The translations under genes were made by a program, and so were the position numbers. This document shows, piece after piece, positions 36,152 through 47,069 of a stretch of DNA of 64,000 bases. The notes under the pieces are model-generated. The model was not told the origin of the DNA. It saw nothing but the letters and a program-made list of their open reading frames with translations, and made no database searches. The first letter of the stretch is position 1; the number at the start of each line of letters is the position of its first letter. The stretch is from Streptomyces bicolor (GTDB taxonomy: Bacteria; Actinomycetota; Actinomycetes; Streptomycetales; Streptomycetaceae): NCBI RefSeq assembly GCF_000719285.1, contig NZ_JOFS01000046.1, forward strand, positions 1 through 64,000. Reading direction: 5' to 3'.

Positions 36152-36742
36152 ATGTCCACCCCTGCCCCGCACGCGACGGCGGACCGACCGCACCCGGCCA
36201 CGATGCTCAAGCGGCGCTGGCCCACCGCACTGGCCGTCGCGTTCGTCGCCCTCACCACGCTCGCGTCCGGCTCGCAGGACCTGGCAGACGCCGTCGGCGG
36301 CTTCGCCGAGACCCTGCCGCTGCTGCCCCTGATCTACGTGGTCGTCCACCAGATCGGAAAGCCGCGGGCCACCTGGCCGGTGCTCGGAGCAGGGGTGGTC
36401 GTCGTGTTCGCCCTTCCCCTCCAGGACCTGGTCGCCCCGTCGACGGTCCTCGTCGCCCTCGCCGCGGCCGTCCTTGCCTGGGGCGCCGCTTTCGGTACCC
36501 CGCACGGGCGGGCCACGTTCGGCGCCCAGGCCGTCGGCGCGCTCGTCTTCTGCGGGCTCGCCCTGGCCGGGCTGGCGGTGGATCCGGACCTGGGCCGCTA
36601 TCTGGTGGCGGCCGGCTGGTTCTTCCACGGGGTCTGGGACTTCGCGCACCTGCGGCTCGACAAGGTCGTCTCCCGTACGTTCGCCGAGTGGTGCGGTGTC
36701 ATCGACGTACTCGTCGCCGTCCAACTGCTGTTTCTGGTCTAG
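36152..36742 (+). CDS. Integral membrane protein (196 aa)
   Basis: After a hydrophilic start there are six or so hydrophobic segments, including ALAVAFVALTTLASGS, LPLLPLIYVVVHQIG, VLGAGVVVVFALPLQ and LVALAAAVLAWGAAFG, then WFFHGVWDFAHLRLDKVVSR near the C-terminus. ATG 36152 follows GGAGGG. It is divergent from the sensor kinase and could be regulated by it, as targets of DesK-like systems often sit opposite. The function is unknown. Confidence 0.78.
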   Translation: MSTPAPHATADRPHPATMLKRRWPTALAVAFVALTTLASGSQDLADAVGGFAETLPLLPLIYVVVHQIGKPRATWPVLGAGVVVVFALPLQDLVAPSTVLVALAAAVLAWGAAFGTPHGRATFGAQAVGALVFCGLALAGLAVDPDLGRYLVAAGWFFHGVWDFAHLRLDKVVSRTFAEWCGVIDVLVAVQLLFLV

Positions 36743-36862
36743 CCGACGCGAAGAACGGCCGAGAAACGCCGGGGCGGGGCTCGTAACAGGGCTTCGCCCC
36801 GTACGTTTGCCACCAGTGGTCTCTCCTGTCCGGCCCGTCAACTCCGCGCACCGGGAGCATCC

Positions 36863-39800
36863 TTGGACCCCGCAGCCACCTCAGACGCCCCCCACCTCGG
36901 CCCGCTCTCCCGCCGCAGATTCCTCCAGGCCACCGCGACCGCCACCGTCACCGCGACGGCGCTCACCTCGGCCGGTACGCCGCTCGAGGCCGCCGCCTCC
37001 GGTACGACCACGCTCTCCTTCACCGCCGCCACGGGTGGCTCCGCGACTCTCGCCCCGTCCGGTGACCGGCTGGTCGCCGAGGTCCAGAACGTGCTCTGGT
37101 CCATCCCGCGCGAAGGCGGCACCGCCGTCCCGCTCACCCCGCCCGGCCTCGAACCCACCCGCCCCCAGTTCGCGCCCGACGGCAGCCGGCTCGTCGTCTG
37201 TGCCTACCGCGGCGGAGGCTTCCACCTGTGGACCCTGCGACCCGACGGCACCGGATTGCGCCAACTCACCGACGGACCGTGGGACGACCGGGGCCCGGCC
37301 TGGTCACCGGACGGCACGCGGGTCGCGTTCGCCTCCGAGCGCGGTGGCGACACCGTGACCGGCGCCCCGTACCGCATCTGGGTCGTGGACGTGCGCACCG
37401 GCGCGCTGACCCGGCTCACCGGGCGCCCCGGGCAGCAGGGCCCCGGGCAGGACGCCCGCTGGGAGGACTTCGACCCGGCATGGTCGCCCGACGGGGAGCG
37501 CGTGCTGTTCGTGCGCGCCGCCGTCACCGCGACCGGATCCCTGCGCGCGACCACCGTCGCGTCGGTGCCCGCCGACGGCTCGGGCCCGGTCACCACCGAG
37601 CACACCGACGCCTCCGGCGCCCAGCTCATGACCCCCGCCGTCTCGCCCGCCGGCCGCCTCGCCTACCTGCGCACCACGCCCTCGCCCGCCGCCTCCTGCA
37701 CCCTCGTCGTGGACGGCAGCCCGGTCACCGTCGGCGGCGACCTCCTGCCCGCACCGCCCCGCTGGACGGACGGCGAGCGCCTGCTGCTCACGGTCGACGG
37801 ACACTTCCGGCTGGTCGACCCCGACGCGCCGGGCAGCGGCGAGGAGATCCCGTTCACGGCCGCACTGCCCGTGCACCGCCCCCGCTACCGCGGCAAGGCC
37901 TACGACTTCGAGGGCGCCGGCACCCGCCCCGTCCGCGCCGTGCACCTGCCCGCCCTGTCACCGGACGGCCGCAGCGTGGCCTTCGCCGCGCTCAACGCGC
38001 TGTGGATCGGCGGCACTTCGGGCGGCCGCGCACCGCGCAAGGTCCTCCAAGTCCCCGCCACCCGCTATGTACTGGCGCCGGCGTGGACGCCCGACGGCAC
38101 GGCGCTGGTGTACGCCGACGACCGTGCCGGACTGTTCGCCGTACGGCGCCGTGACCTCGGTTCCGGCGAGGAGACCGTGCTCGCCGAGGGCGGCCGCGTC
38201 TTTCCCGCGCTCTCGCCCGACGGGACGCGGCTGGCCTGCCTCGACATGTCCGGCAACCTCGTGGTGCGCGACCTGCCCGACGGCGGCGAACAGGTCCTGG
38301 CGGCGCCGCTCGGCGCGGGCGGGCAGCCGGGCCGGCCCAGCTGGTCGCCCGACGGCCGCTATGTGGCGCTGTGCGACCGCAACCGCCTCAACCAGCGTTT
38401 CCGCGAGGGCTACAACCTCATCCGCGTCGTCGACACGACCACCGGAGCCGCCACGCTGCACGCCCTCGCCCCGCACACCTCGCTCTCCGACCGCTACGAC
38501 TCCGGACCCGTCTGGTCCCCGGACGGCCGCTGGATGGCCGTGGTCGCGGAGTCGGCGCTGTGGCTGCTGCCGGTACGGCCCGACGGCACCCCGGACGGCG
38601 ACCCGCGTCGCCTCACCACCGAACCCGCCGACCACCCGTCCTGGTCCGCCGACGCCCGCACCCTGCTCTACCTCTCCGCGGGCACCCTGCGCCTGATCGA
38701 CATCGGCAGCGGCCGGACCCGCACCGTCCGCGTCCCGCTCGACCACCGCAGACCGCGCCCGGCCGACACCGTCGTGCACGCGGGCCGCTTCTGGGACGGC
38801 ACCGGCTCGGACGTCCGTGAGGACATCGACGTCGTGATCCGCGACGGCCGTATCGCGGAGGTCTCCCCGCACCGCACCGGCCGCAGCGCCGCGCGTCACG
38901 TCGACGCGAGCGATCGCACGGTGATCCCGGGCCTGTGGGACGCGCACACCCACCCCTGGCAGACCACGTACGGCGGCCGCCAGACCGCGCTCCAACTCGC
39001 GTACGGCATCACGACCGCCGTCTCGCTGGGCGGCTTCGCCTACGAACAGGCCCGCATCCGGGAGGCGGTCGCCGCCGGCGCCCTCGCCGGACCCCGGCTG
39101 CTGACCACCGGCGAACTGCTCGACGGGGCACGGGTCGCCTACAGCATGGGCCGCGCCCACCGCACCCCCGAGGGACTGCGCCGTTCGCTGGCGCGCGCGG
39201 AGGCACTCGACTGGGACTTCGTGAAGACGTACGTACGCGCCCCGGGCTGGGTGATGAAGGAGGCAGCCGAGTTCGGGCACGGCCGGCTCGGGGTGCGCAG
39301 CGGCGGCCATCTGTGCACCCCGGGTGTGCAGCTGGGCCAGGACCTGACGACACACCTGCAGGCCACCCAGCGGCTGGAGTTCGGGCACGCGACCTCCGCC
39401 ACGGGACGCTCCTACCAGGACGTCGAGGAGATCTACACGCGCGCCGGCTTCCACCTCGTCGCCACCCCGTTCACCGCGCTCGCCCTGCTCGGCGCCGACC
39501 CCGCGCTCGCGGACGACCGGCGAGTCACCGCGCTCATGCCACCGTGGGACACCGCGCTCGTCCGCGAGCAGGCCGGACAGCCGCCCACCGACGCCCAACT
39601 GGGCACGCTGGCACGGGAGATGGAGGTCTACCGGCGGATCCTCGCGGGCGGCGGCCTGGTCGCCCTCGGCACGGACCAGCCGATCGTCCCGGTCGGCCTG
39701 CACCTGCACCTGGCCCTGCGTGCCCTGCACCGCGCCGGCCTGTCACCCGCCGAGGCGCTGCGCACCGCCACGCTGCTGCCCGCGCGCGTCTTCGGCGCCG

Positions 39801-40054
39801 ACGCCGACCTGGGCACGGCGCAGGAGGGCAAGCTCGCCGATCTCACGGTCGTGGACGGCGATCCCTTCACCGATTTCGGCACGCTGATCCGTACGGCGGC
39901 GGTCCTGCGCGGCGGCGTCCTGTTCGAACAGGCCGACCTGGTCGACTCCTTCGACACCGCCGTCGCCTTCGACACCGGCACCGAGCGGCGGGCGGACCAG
40001 GAGTGGCTGGAGGTGAGTCGCCGTATGCGCCGTGAGGGCTGCTGTGACCAGTGA
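36863..40054 (+). CDS. Tat-exported amidohydrolase with N-terminal PD40 propeller
   Basis: This 1063-residue fusion starts with a Tat signal (PLSRRRFLQATATATVTATA). Residues about 50-620 form TolB-like PD40 propeller repeats (PAWSPDGTRVAFASERGG, PAWTPDGTALVYADD and similar). The C-terminal third is an amidohydrolase: RTVIPGLWDAHTHPWQ with the metal-binding HxH, MKEAAEFGHGRLGVRSGGHL, EFGHATS, and the closing ADLTVVDGDPFTDF. The TTG start follows GGGAG. The protein acts outside the cytoplasm, perhaps on cyclic peptides or amides such as cyanophycin- or prolidase-type substrates. The substrate is not readable from the sequence. There is no partner gene. Confidence 0.85.
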   Translation: MDPAATSDAPHLGPLSRRRFLQATATATVTATALTSAGTPLEAAASGTTTLSFTAATGGSATLAPSGDRLVAEVQNVLWSIPREGGTAVPLTPPGLEPTRPQFAPDGSRLVVCAYRGGGFHLWTLRPDGTGLRQLTDGPWDDRGPAWSPDGTRVAFASERGGDTVTGAPYRIWVVDVRTGALTRLTGRPGQQGPGQDARWEDFDPAWSPDGERVLFVRAAVTATGSLRATTVASVPADGSGPVTTEHTDASGAQLMTPAVSPAGRLAYLRTTPSPAASCTLVVDGSPVTVGGDLLPAPPRWTDGERLLLTVDGHFRLVDPDAPGSGEEIPFTAALPVHRPRYRGKAYDFEGAGTRPVRAVHLPALSPDGRSVAFAALNALWIGGTSGGRAPRKVLQVPATRYVLAPAWTPDGTALVYADDRAGLFAVRRRDLGSGEETVLAEGGRVFPALSPDGTRLACLDMSGNLVVRDLPDGGEQVLAAPLGAGGQPGRPSWSPDGRYVALCDRNRLNQRFREGYNLIRVVDTTTGAATLHALAPHTSLSDRYDSGPVWSPDGRWMAVVAESALWLLPVRPDGTPDGDPRRLTTEPADHPSWSADARTLLYLSAGTLRLIDIGSGRTRTVRVPLDHRRPRPADTVVHAGRFWDGTGSDVREDIDVVIRDGRIAEVSPHRTGRSAARHVDASDRTVIPGLWDAHTHPWQTTYGGRQTALQLAYGITTAVSLGGFAYEQARIREAVAAGALAGPRLLTTGELLDGARVAYSMGRAHRTPEGLRRSLARAEALDWDFVKTYVRAPGWVMKEAAEFGHGRLGVRSGGHLCTPGVQLGQDLTTHLQATQRLEFGHATSATGRSYQDVEEIYTRAGFHLVATPFTALALLGADPALADDRRVTALMPPWDTALVREQAGQPPTDAQLGTLAREMEVYRRILAGGGLVALGTDQPIVPVGLHLHLALRALHRAGLSPAEALRTATLLPARVFGADADLGTAQEGKLADLTVVDGDPFTDFGTLIRTAAVLRGGVLFEQADLVDSFDTAVAFDTGTERRADQEWLEVSRRMRREGCCDQ

Positions 40055-40227
40055 GCCGGTCATGGTCCACACACACTTCCTGGGACATCTGCGCAAGAGC
40101 ATCACATCGAATGCACACAGCCTTGCCAAAGCCTCGTTAGCGTTACTGGCCGTTCGACCCTTTATACGATTGTGACCAGGCCGCGGCCCCACGGGCCGAT
40201 GGCGCAGTCAACCCAGAAAGACCGCAG

Positions 40228-41100
40228 ATGGACTACTGCTCCTCGTGCCGTCGGCATCTCAACGGGGCCCTCGTGTGCCCCGGGTGCGGCGCCTACGCCC
40301 CGGACATCGCTCCCTCCGCGGTCGCGGATCCCGCCGTGCCGGCGGTGCCCGGCGCGGCCGCCACCGGAACGGCGGTGTGGGACACACCTGCCGACGACAC
40401 CTGGCACGACGGCTACTTCCGGGACGAGGCGGCGCCCGTCGTCCCGCCTGCCGACGTGACGGGCGCGGACGGCATACCCGCCGACGCGGCGGGCGTGGAA
40501 GGCATCGTGCCCGCCGCCCCGGAGGGCCGGGCGGCGCGGCGGCGCCAGCGAGCCCGCTGGAAGAAGAACCAGCGCCGGGCCGTCGTCGCGACCGCGGTCG
40601 CGCTGGTCGGCGGCGGCCTGACGGTCTCGGCGATGAACCGGGGAACCGTCGACAAGGCCCAGGCGGCCACGGCGCCGGAGAACCCGAACACGGCGACCGT
40701 GGAGGAGCAGGGATCGGAATTCACCCGTCCGGTGTTCACTCCGCCGGACACCCGCGAGGCCCGGCGCACGGTCACGCCCGGTTCGAAGGCGACCCCGACC
40801 AACGCCGCGCGCGAGCCCATCACCACACCGCGTACCACCCGTCAGTTCACCCGACCGGACGTCGCCGCCACCCCGACTCCCACGGCGCCCGCGGTCCCGC
40901 AGACGCAGACCGTCTCCCCGGACACCGGAGGAGCGAACTCCGGCGACAGCGGTGGCACGGCGGCCGAGGAGCAGCAGACGCCGGCCCCGACGGCGACCGA
41001 GAGCTCCGACTCCGGAACCTCCACGTCGCCGACGAGCCCCGCACCGGAGGAGACCTCGCCGGAGCAGCTCTGCGTGCTCAACCTGGTGTGCCTCGGCTGA
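40228..41100 (+). CDS. SCO2400-family zinc-ribbon membrane protein
   Basis: This 290-residue protein begins [20 protein letters not shown], a compact zinc ribbon with Cys4, Cys7, Cys17 and Cys20. After a charged stretch ([14 protein letters not shown]) a single membrane segment follows ([18 protein letters not shown]). The remaining 150 or so residues are low-complexity Thr/Pro/Ser/Glu, probably outside the cell, ending with two Cys ([12 protein letters not shown]). Similar proteins are frequent in Streptomyces under the SCO2400 name and have no known function. A TATACGAT element at 40163-40170 may be its -10. Confidence 0.82.
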   Translation: MDYCSSCRRHLNGALVCPGCGAYAPDIAPSAVADPAVPAVPGAAATGTAVWDTPADDTWHDGYFRDEAAPVVPPADVTGADGIPADAAGVEGIVPAAPEGRAARRRQRARWKKNQRRAVVATAVALVGGGLTVSAMNRGTVDKAQAATAPENPNTATVEEQGSEFTRPVFTPPDTREARRTVTPGSKATPTNAAREPITTPRTTRQFTRPDVAATPTPTAPAVPQTQTVSPDTGGANSGDSGGTAAEEQQTPAPTATESSDSGTSTSPTSPAPEETSPEQLCVLNLVCLG

Positions 41101-41275
41101 CCCCGCCGGGCACCGGCCTGATCGCCGCTGCGCACGCCACCTGAGATCGTCGTCACCCTCCCGCATCACCACACGGCCTCGTGGATGCGGTCATGCTGGA
41201 AGAAGCCGGAAGCGCCCCCTGGGCGCGGCCGGCACCAGCAGAGCAGGACGTCGCCCTCAGGAAGGAAGACTCTCC

Positions 41276-42688
<1,413 letters not shown>

Positions 42689-42692
42689 CGCT

Positions 42693-43394
42693 TCAGCCGT
42701 CGAGCCACCACCGGGCCGCCGCCCAGGCCATGACGTAACCGAAGCTGTTGACCGCCCAGTGCAGGGCCATCGGTGCCGGCAGGCTGCCGGAGCGGCGGCG
42801 CAGCTCGCACAGGACGACCCCGGCGGCGGCCGTGGCGGCGATCGCCAGGGCGACGGTCGGTGCCACGCCTGCCGGGCCCTCCCCGAAGACCGAGCCGACG
42901 GCGGCGTTGGACCGGTTGAGGCCGCGTGACGGCATCACATGCCACAGCCCGAACAGCAGCGACGACACGGCGGTGGCCCACGCCGTTCCGCGCCGACGCC
43001 GGATCATGGCCCACAGCACGCCACGGAACGCGGTCTCCTCCAGCAGCACGGTCCCGAACGGCACCCGCACCAGCGCGACCCACAGCACCTGGCCCACGGA
43101 CAGGCCCGCCGCCCTGGCGTCCCGGAAGGCCTCGCGGCCGGCGGGAACCGCGAGGAGCAGCAGCATGACCAGGAGGACGGATCCCGCCAGCACGGGAGCC
43201 CACCGCAGTCCCCGGCGCAGCCCCGCCGCGTCGAGCCCCAGGTCGGCCCGGGTGAGGCCGTCCCAGCGGGCGATGAGCAGCAGGACTACCGTCGCGGCCA
43301 CGCAGATGACCACGTACAGGCCGGGGCTCCGCGCGAGCCAGTTGTTCAGCAGGTTCGCGGCGGCGAGTACGGCGACAGCGCATACGATCGGCAT
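42693..43394 (-). CDS. CPBP-family intramembrane metalloprotease
   Basis: This 233-residue multi-span membrane protein has the three CPBP/Abi motifs: EETAFRGVLW (EExxxR), LLFGLWHVMPSRG (FxxxH) and MALHWAVNSFGYVMAW (HxxxN/D). Members cleave substrates within the membrane, as Rce1 does. The gene is convergent with lpdA, with only 4 bp between the stops. The substrate is unknown. Confidence 0.87.
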   Translation of the reverse strand: MPIVCAVAVLAAANLLNNWLARSPGLYVVICVAATVVLLLIARWDGLTRADLGLDAAGLRRGLRWAPVLAGSVLLVMLLLLAVPAGREAFRDARAAGLSVGQVLWVALVRVPFGTVLLEETAFRGVLWAMIRRRRGTAWATAVSSLLFGLWHVMPSRGLNRSNAAVGSVFGEGPAGVAPTVALAIAATAAAGVVLCELRRRSGSLPAPMALHWAVNSFGYVMAWAAARWWLDG

Positions 43395-43475
43395 CCGGGT
43401 TCCAGGATCCCCCGACCCGGTCCCGTCGGCGGCCCTCTCCGGTCCGTCCGCGTGCGTGTCTGCCCGGCCGCGGCG

Positions 43476-45404
43476 TCAGGCCAGCTTGCGGCAGTACAGC
43501 GCGTCGGGGGTCCGGGAGGAGCCCACCCGGCCGGTGTACGCGACGCCGGCCGCGTATTCGTCGTCGGCGCACTGCCCCTTGTAGTGGCCGTGTGCGAAGT
43601 CGCCGCCTTTGGGAGCCGACCCCCGGTTGTCGCCCCGGTCGAACCAGACCGTACGGCCGCTCGTGCCGAGTCTTCCGGGCGGTGCGGTCGCGCACAGCGC
43701 GGCGGAGACGGCGGAGCCGCGGACGCTGTATCCGATGAGGAACCGGCCGTCGGGGCACTGGAGTTTGGTGTAGCCCGACGCCCAGTCGCGCCCCGGCGCG
43801 ACATACCGCTCGTCCGCGACGACCTCGTGCCCGCCGGCCGGGTCCCACAGAGGGCCCGCGGTCACGTCCGAGCACAGGCCCCGGTTGCCGGTGTGGCTCA
43901 GGCCCAGCAGCCGCTGTCCGTCGGGGCAGACGGCCTTGCGGGCGCCGGAGTCCCAGTCGGGCAGGGCCCGCATCCGCCGTGACTGGACGAAGTCGCCGTG
44001 GTCGGGGCTGAGCATGGACCAGTCGGCGACCGCTGCCACCGGCCCGCTGCGGCCACCGGCCTCGATGAGCCGGGTCCAGGCGGCGGCCCGCCAGTCGTCG
44101 CCGTCGTAGAGGCCCATACGGTGGCCCCCGGCGTCCCAGTGCAGCAGGGCCCAGCCGTTGCCCTTGCGGTCCTCGTGCCAGCCGACGAGCGGCCAGTACG
44201 CGAAGTCGGCGTCCGTGCGAATCAGATGGTCCACGAAGTTCTCGAACCAGGCGCGCTGCCTGACGCCCGTCTCGTCCCGGCCGCCGACGCCGAACTCGCT
44301 GATCCAGACGGGGGCGGTGAAGTGCCGGTCCGCCTCGCCGGTGACGAAGAAGGCCTGGCGGTTCAGCACGGCGATCAGCTCGGTGGGGCTCAGGTCCCGG
44401 TAGCGGGGATCGCTGGTCTCGCCGGTTCCGGTGGCGCCGCTGTGGTTCGGGCCGGTGTAGTCGTAGAAGTGGGCGGAGTACACGAGCTTGGCCGAGTCGA
44501 CGAGCGTATGGGAAAGGCGGCGGGCGGGCTCCAGGGTGGGGCGTTCGTGGGCGAAGCCGTCGACGGGGATGCCGGTCCAGTTGATGCCCTCGACGATGAT
44601 CAGCAGATCTTGGTTGGCCTCGGTCAGGATGCGGTCGCCGACGCGCTGCGAGGCCGCGAACCAGTCGTGGTCGTCACCGAGGCCCCAGTTGGGGTCGTCC
44701 CAGACGTTGCGGCGGACCTCGTTGTAGAGGTCGGCGCCCACGACCCGCTTGTTGTCCTGGTAGCGGCGGGCCATGAACAACCAGTCGTTCTCCCAGGCCT
44801 CGGCGGACCGGCTCGCGTTCCAGCGCTCGTTGCCGTCGACCCCGCAGCACCAACGGGTCGTGTTCGTGTGGTTGTTGAGGATCACCGCGAGACCGGCGGC
44901 GGTGAGCTCGCCCACCACGGCGTCGTACACCTGCAGCGGGGTCCTGCCGCGCAGGGCGGGATTGGCGGCGACGGCGTCGTCCGTGACCGGACGGCTGTCG
45001 TGGATCATCTCGTTGGAGAAGGGCAGCCGGACGCTGTTGATCCCGATCTCACGGAACCCGGCGATGATCTCGGCCACGGGGGCGCGGTCCAGGCCGAGCG
45101 GTATCCGCCCGGAGTTCTCGCCGGCGTGGTGGTTGGCGTCGTCCTCCGGATCGCCGGAGCCGTTCCAGGTGCCGCTGGCTCCGTGCCAGTTGCCGGAGCG
45201 CAGCTTGAAGCGGTCGCCGTCGGCGTCGACGATCCAGCGGCCGCGGGTGCTGAGGGGTGCTGTCCAGTCGGCCGCGGCGGTCGGGCCGGCGTCCGCGGAA
45301 GCGGGCCGCTGCCCGGCCGAGGCCTCGGGAAGGGAGGTCAGGGGGAGCAGGAGGAGTACGGCGGCGAGTGTGGTCCTCACCCAGGATCCGCGCACGGGCA
45401 CCAT
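43476..45404 (-). CDS. Secreted GH5 glycoside hydrolase with C-terminal Cys-rich repeats
   Basis: This 642-residue protein has a signal peptide ending near PEASAGQ. The catalytic domain shows INSVRLPFSNEMIHD, VILNNHTNTTRWCCG, the acid/base Glu229 in GADLYNEVRR, YSAHFYDYTG and the nucleophile Glu370 in PVWISEFGVGG, all GH5 features. From about residue 450 to the end are three related repeats with CPDG motifs (AVCPDGQRLLGLSHTGNRG, LQCPDGRFLIGYS, GQCADDEYAAGVAYTGRVG) that look like a sugar-binding or secreted trefoil-like module. The substrate may be a beta-glucan or mannan. Two TGGTCCA repeats upstream may be operators. Confidence 0.85.
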   Translation of the reverse strand: MVPVRGSWVRTTLAAVLLLLPLTSLPEASAGQRPASADAGPTAAADWTAPLSTRGRWIVDADGDRFKLRSGNWHGASGTWNGSGDPEDDANHHAGENSGRIPLGLDRAPVAEIIAGFREIGINSVRLPFSNEMIHDSRPVTDDAVAANPALRGRTPLQVYDAVVGELTAAGLAVILNNHTNTTRWCCGVDGNERWNASRSAEAWENDWLFMARRYQDNKRVVGADLYNEVRRNVWDDPNWGLGDDHDWFAASQRVGDRILTEANQDLLIIVEGINWTGIPVDGFAHERPTLEPARRLSHTLVDSAKLVYSAHFYDYTGPNHSGATGTGETSDPRYRDLSPTELIAVLNRQAFFVTGEADRHFTAPVWISEFGVGGRDETGVRQRAWFENFVDHLIRTDADFAYWPLVGWHEDRKGNGWALLHWDAGGHRMGLYDGDDWRAAAWTRLIEAGGRSGPVAAVADWSMLSPDHGDFVQSRRMRALPDWDSGARKAVCPDGQRLLGLSHTGNRGLCSDVTAGPLWDPAGGHEVVADERYVAPGRDWASGYTKLQCPDGRFLIGYSVRGSAVSAALCATAPPGRLGTSGRTVWFDRGDNRGSAPKGGDFAHGHYKGQCADDEYAAGVAYTGRVGSSRTPDALYCRKLA

Positions 45405-45440
45405 CCATCCTGACGACGCTTTGTCATGGCGCCGTCATCA

Positions 45441-45465
45441 TGGTCCACGGTGGGGCATTGGTCCA
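45441..45465. promoter_or_regulatory. Tandem TGGTCCA repeats upstream of GH5 gene
   Basis: TGGTCCA occurs at 45441-45447 and 45459-45465, 18 bp apart, 37-61 bp upstream of the GH5 start. On the minus strand the second copy lies next to a TTGACT. They may bind a sugar-responsive regulator. Confidence 0.35.
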
Positions 45466-45490
45466 GTCAAACCTCACACGACGGCCTTGA

Positions 45491-45817
45491 TCGTCCGGCC
45501 GGCGCATCCTCTGGCTGCAGTTCTTCCTGCACCTGTACTGGACAGCGGGCGCCACCATCGGGGCGCTGCTCGGAGGCCTCGTTCCGGACGGCGTCACCGG
45601 CCTGGACTTCGCTCTGACCGCCCTGTTCACCGTCCTGGCCGTCGACGCCGTCCGCGAGTGGCGCGGCGACCTGTCGAACCCGCTGCTCGCCCTGCTCAGC
45701 GCCCTGGCCGCCCGCCTTCTCCTCCCCGGCCGGCTGCTCCTCGCGGCCTTCGCCCTGTTCCTCGCCGGGCTCCTGGCCCGGCACCTCGCCACCGCCCGGA
45801 AGCCGAGCCATGCCTGA
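45491..45817 (+). pseudogene. azlC: Truncated azlC (3' half only)
   Basis: The open frame reads WLQFFLHLYWTAGATIGALL and GLDFALTALFTVLAVDAVRE, then ends PSHA-stop overlapping the azlD start. These are the last three or so membrane segments of AzlC, the large subunit of branched-chain amino acid exporters. About 109 codons are present against about 230 in the family. A TGA in frame at the left and no start codon show the 5' half is gone; unrelated GH5 upstream sequence replaces it. It is very likely inactive. Confidence 0.72.
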
Positions 45818-46139
45818 CGCCCGCTACGCCATCGCCGCGGTGATCGTCGCCGCCGCCGTCACCTGGGCCCTGCGCGCCCTGCCGTTCGCCGCCCTCGCCC
45901 CGCTGCGCGCGAGCACCACCGTGCGGTACCTCAGCACCCGTATGCCCGCCGGCGTCATGGTGATCCTCGTCGTCTACTGCCTGCGCGACCTGCCGCTCAC
46001 CCAACCCCGTGTCCTCGCCCCGCTGTCGGCGTTCACCCTCACCGTCGGCGTGCACCTGTGGCGCCGCAACGCCCTGTTGAGCATCCTCGGGGGTACGGCC
46101 CTGCACGTGACGTTGACCAGTACGGTGTTCGCCCACTGA
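45810..46139 (+). CDS. azlD: AzlD-type branched-chain amino acid exporter small subunit
   Basis: This 109-residue protein has four hydrophobic segments: YAIAAVIVAAAVTWALRALP, then YLSTRMPAGVMVILVVYCLR, a middle span, and LSILGGTALHVTLTSTVFAH. These match AzlD, which works with AzlC to export valine/leucine or azaleucine. The ATG overlaps the end of the truncated azlC, so its normal partner is missing here and its expression is doubtful. Confidence 0.85.
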   Translation: MPDARYAIAAVIVAAAVTWALRALPFAALAPLRASTTVRYLSTRMPAGVMVILVVYCLRDLPLTQPRVLAPLSAFTLTVGVHLWRRNALLSILGGTALHVTLTSTVFAH

Positions 46140-46183
46140 GGGCACCGCGTCCCCAGGAAGTCCCCGAGGAAGGCAGGACCCCC

Positions 46184-46960
46184 ATGCCGGCCAAGAACCT
46201 CACCGCCAACCGCGCGGCCCTCGGCCATCGCCTCGCCTACGCCCTGCGCCACCCCGACCGCGTGCCCCGCCATCTGGCCCGCACCGCCCGGGACATATGG
46301 CTGCGCAGCCGCCACCCGGACCATGTCTCCTACTACCGCGCCGTGATGCGCTCCGACACCCGGGCCGACCCCGACGCGGCCGTCGGCAGCCACAGCCGTG
46401 AACGGTGGCTGGCGCTCGGGGCTCTGCAGTTCGACTACCTGGTCGGTCACGGCCTGCGTCCCGAGCACCGGATGTTGGAGATCGGCTGCGGCAACCTGCG
46501 CGGCGGCTGGCGGTTCATCCAGCACCTAGACCCCGGTCACTACTACGGCATCGACATCTCGCCCGACATCCTCTTCGCCGCCCAGGACACCATCGCCGAG
46601 ATGGGCCTGCAGCAACGGCTCCCCACGCTCACCCCGGTGCGCGACCTGACGCTGCGGTTCCTGCCCGACGCCCACTTCGACGTCGTGCACGCGCACAGCG
46701 TCTTCTCCCACTCGCCGCTCCCGGTCATCGAGGAGTGCCTGGCCAACGTCGGCCGGGTGCTCGCCCCCGGCGGCTGGTTCGACTTCACCTTCGACCGCAC
46801 CGAGGGCGAGGAACACCACGTCCTGCGGGAGGACTTCTACTACCGCACCGAGACCCTCGTCGCCCTGGCCGAGAAGCACGGCCTGCGGGCCCGCTTCATG
46901 ACGGACTGGGAGGCGCTGCCGCACGGCCAGTCGAAAATCCGGGTCACCCACGCGGAGTGA
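46184..46960 (+). CDS. Class I SAM-dependent methyltransferase
   Basis: This 258-residue protein has motif I HRMLEIGCGNLRGGWRFIQH, motif II HYYGIDISPDILFAAQD, then HFDVVHAHSVFSHSPLPVIE and VLAPGGWFDFTFDRTEGEEH. The N-terminal 80 residues are basic and rich in Arg/His (HPDRVPRHLARTARDIWLRS), suggesting membrane or nucleic-acid contact. ATG 46184 is reached after AGGCAGGA. The substrate is unknown. Confidence 0.85.
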   Translation: MPAKNLTANRAALGHRLAYALRHPDRVPRHLARTARDIWLRSRHPDHVSYYRAVMRSDTRADPDAAVGSHSRERWLALGALQFDYLVGHGLRPEHRMLEIGCGNLRGGWRFIQHLDPGHYYGIDISPDILFAAQDTIAEMGLQQRLPTLTPVRDLTLRFLPDAHFDVVHAHSVFSHSPLPVIEECLANVGRVLAPGGWFDFTFDRTEGEEHHVLREDFYYRTETLVALAEKHGLRARFMTDWEALPHGQSKIRVTHAE

Positions 46961-46973
46961 ACCGACTCCTCGT

Positions 46974-47007
46974 CAGTAGGTCATCCAGTACCGGCCAGTA
47001 GGTCATC
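46974..47007. promoter_or_regulatory. Direct repeats CAGTAGGTCATC upstream of secreted amidohydrolase
   Basis: CAGTAGGTCATC appears at 46974-46985 and again at 46996-47007, 22 bp apart, so both lie on one face of the helix. TTGACT (47020-47025) follows and could be the -35 of the gene at 47070. A regulator binding in tandem is a fair guess. Confidence 0.5.
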
Positions 47008-47069
47008 TGTCCCGGACTCTTGACTCGGCATGCGGCAGTGGCCATCCTCGTCGGACATCTTGCGAGGTC

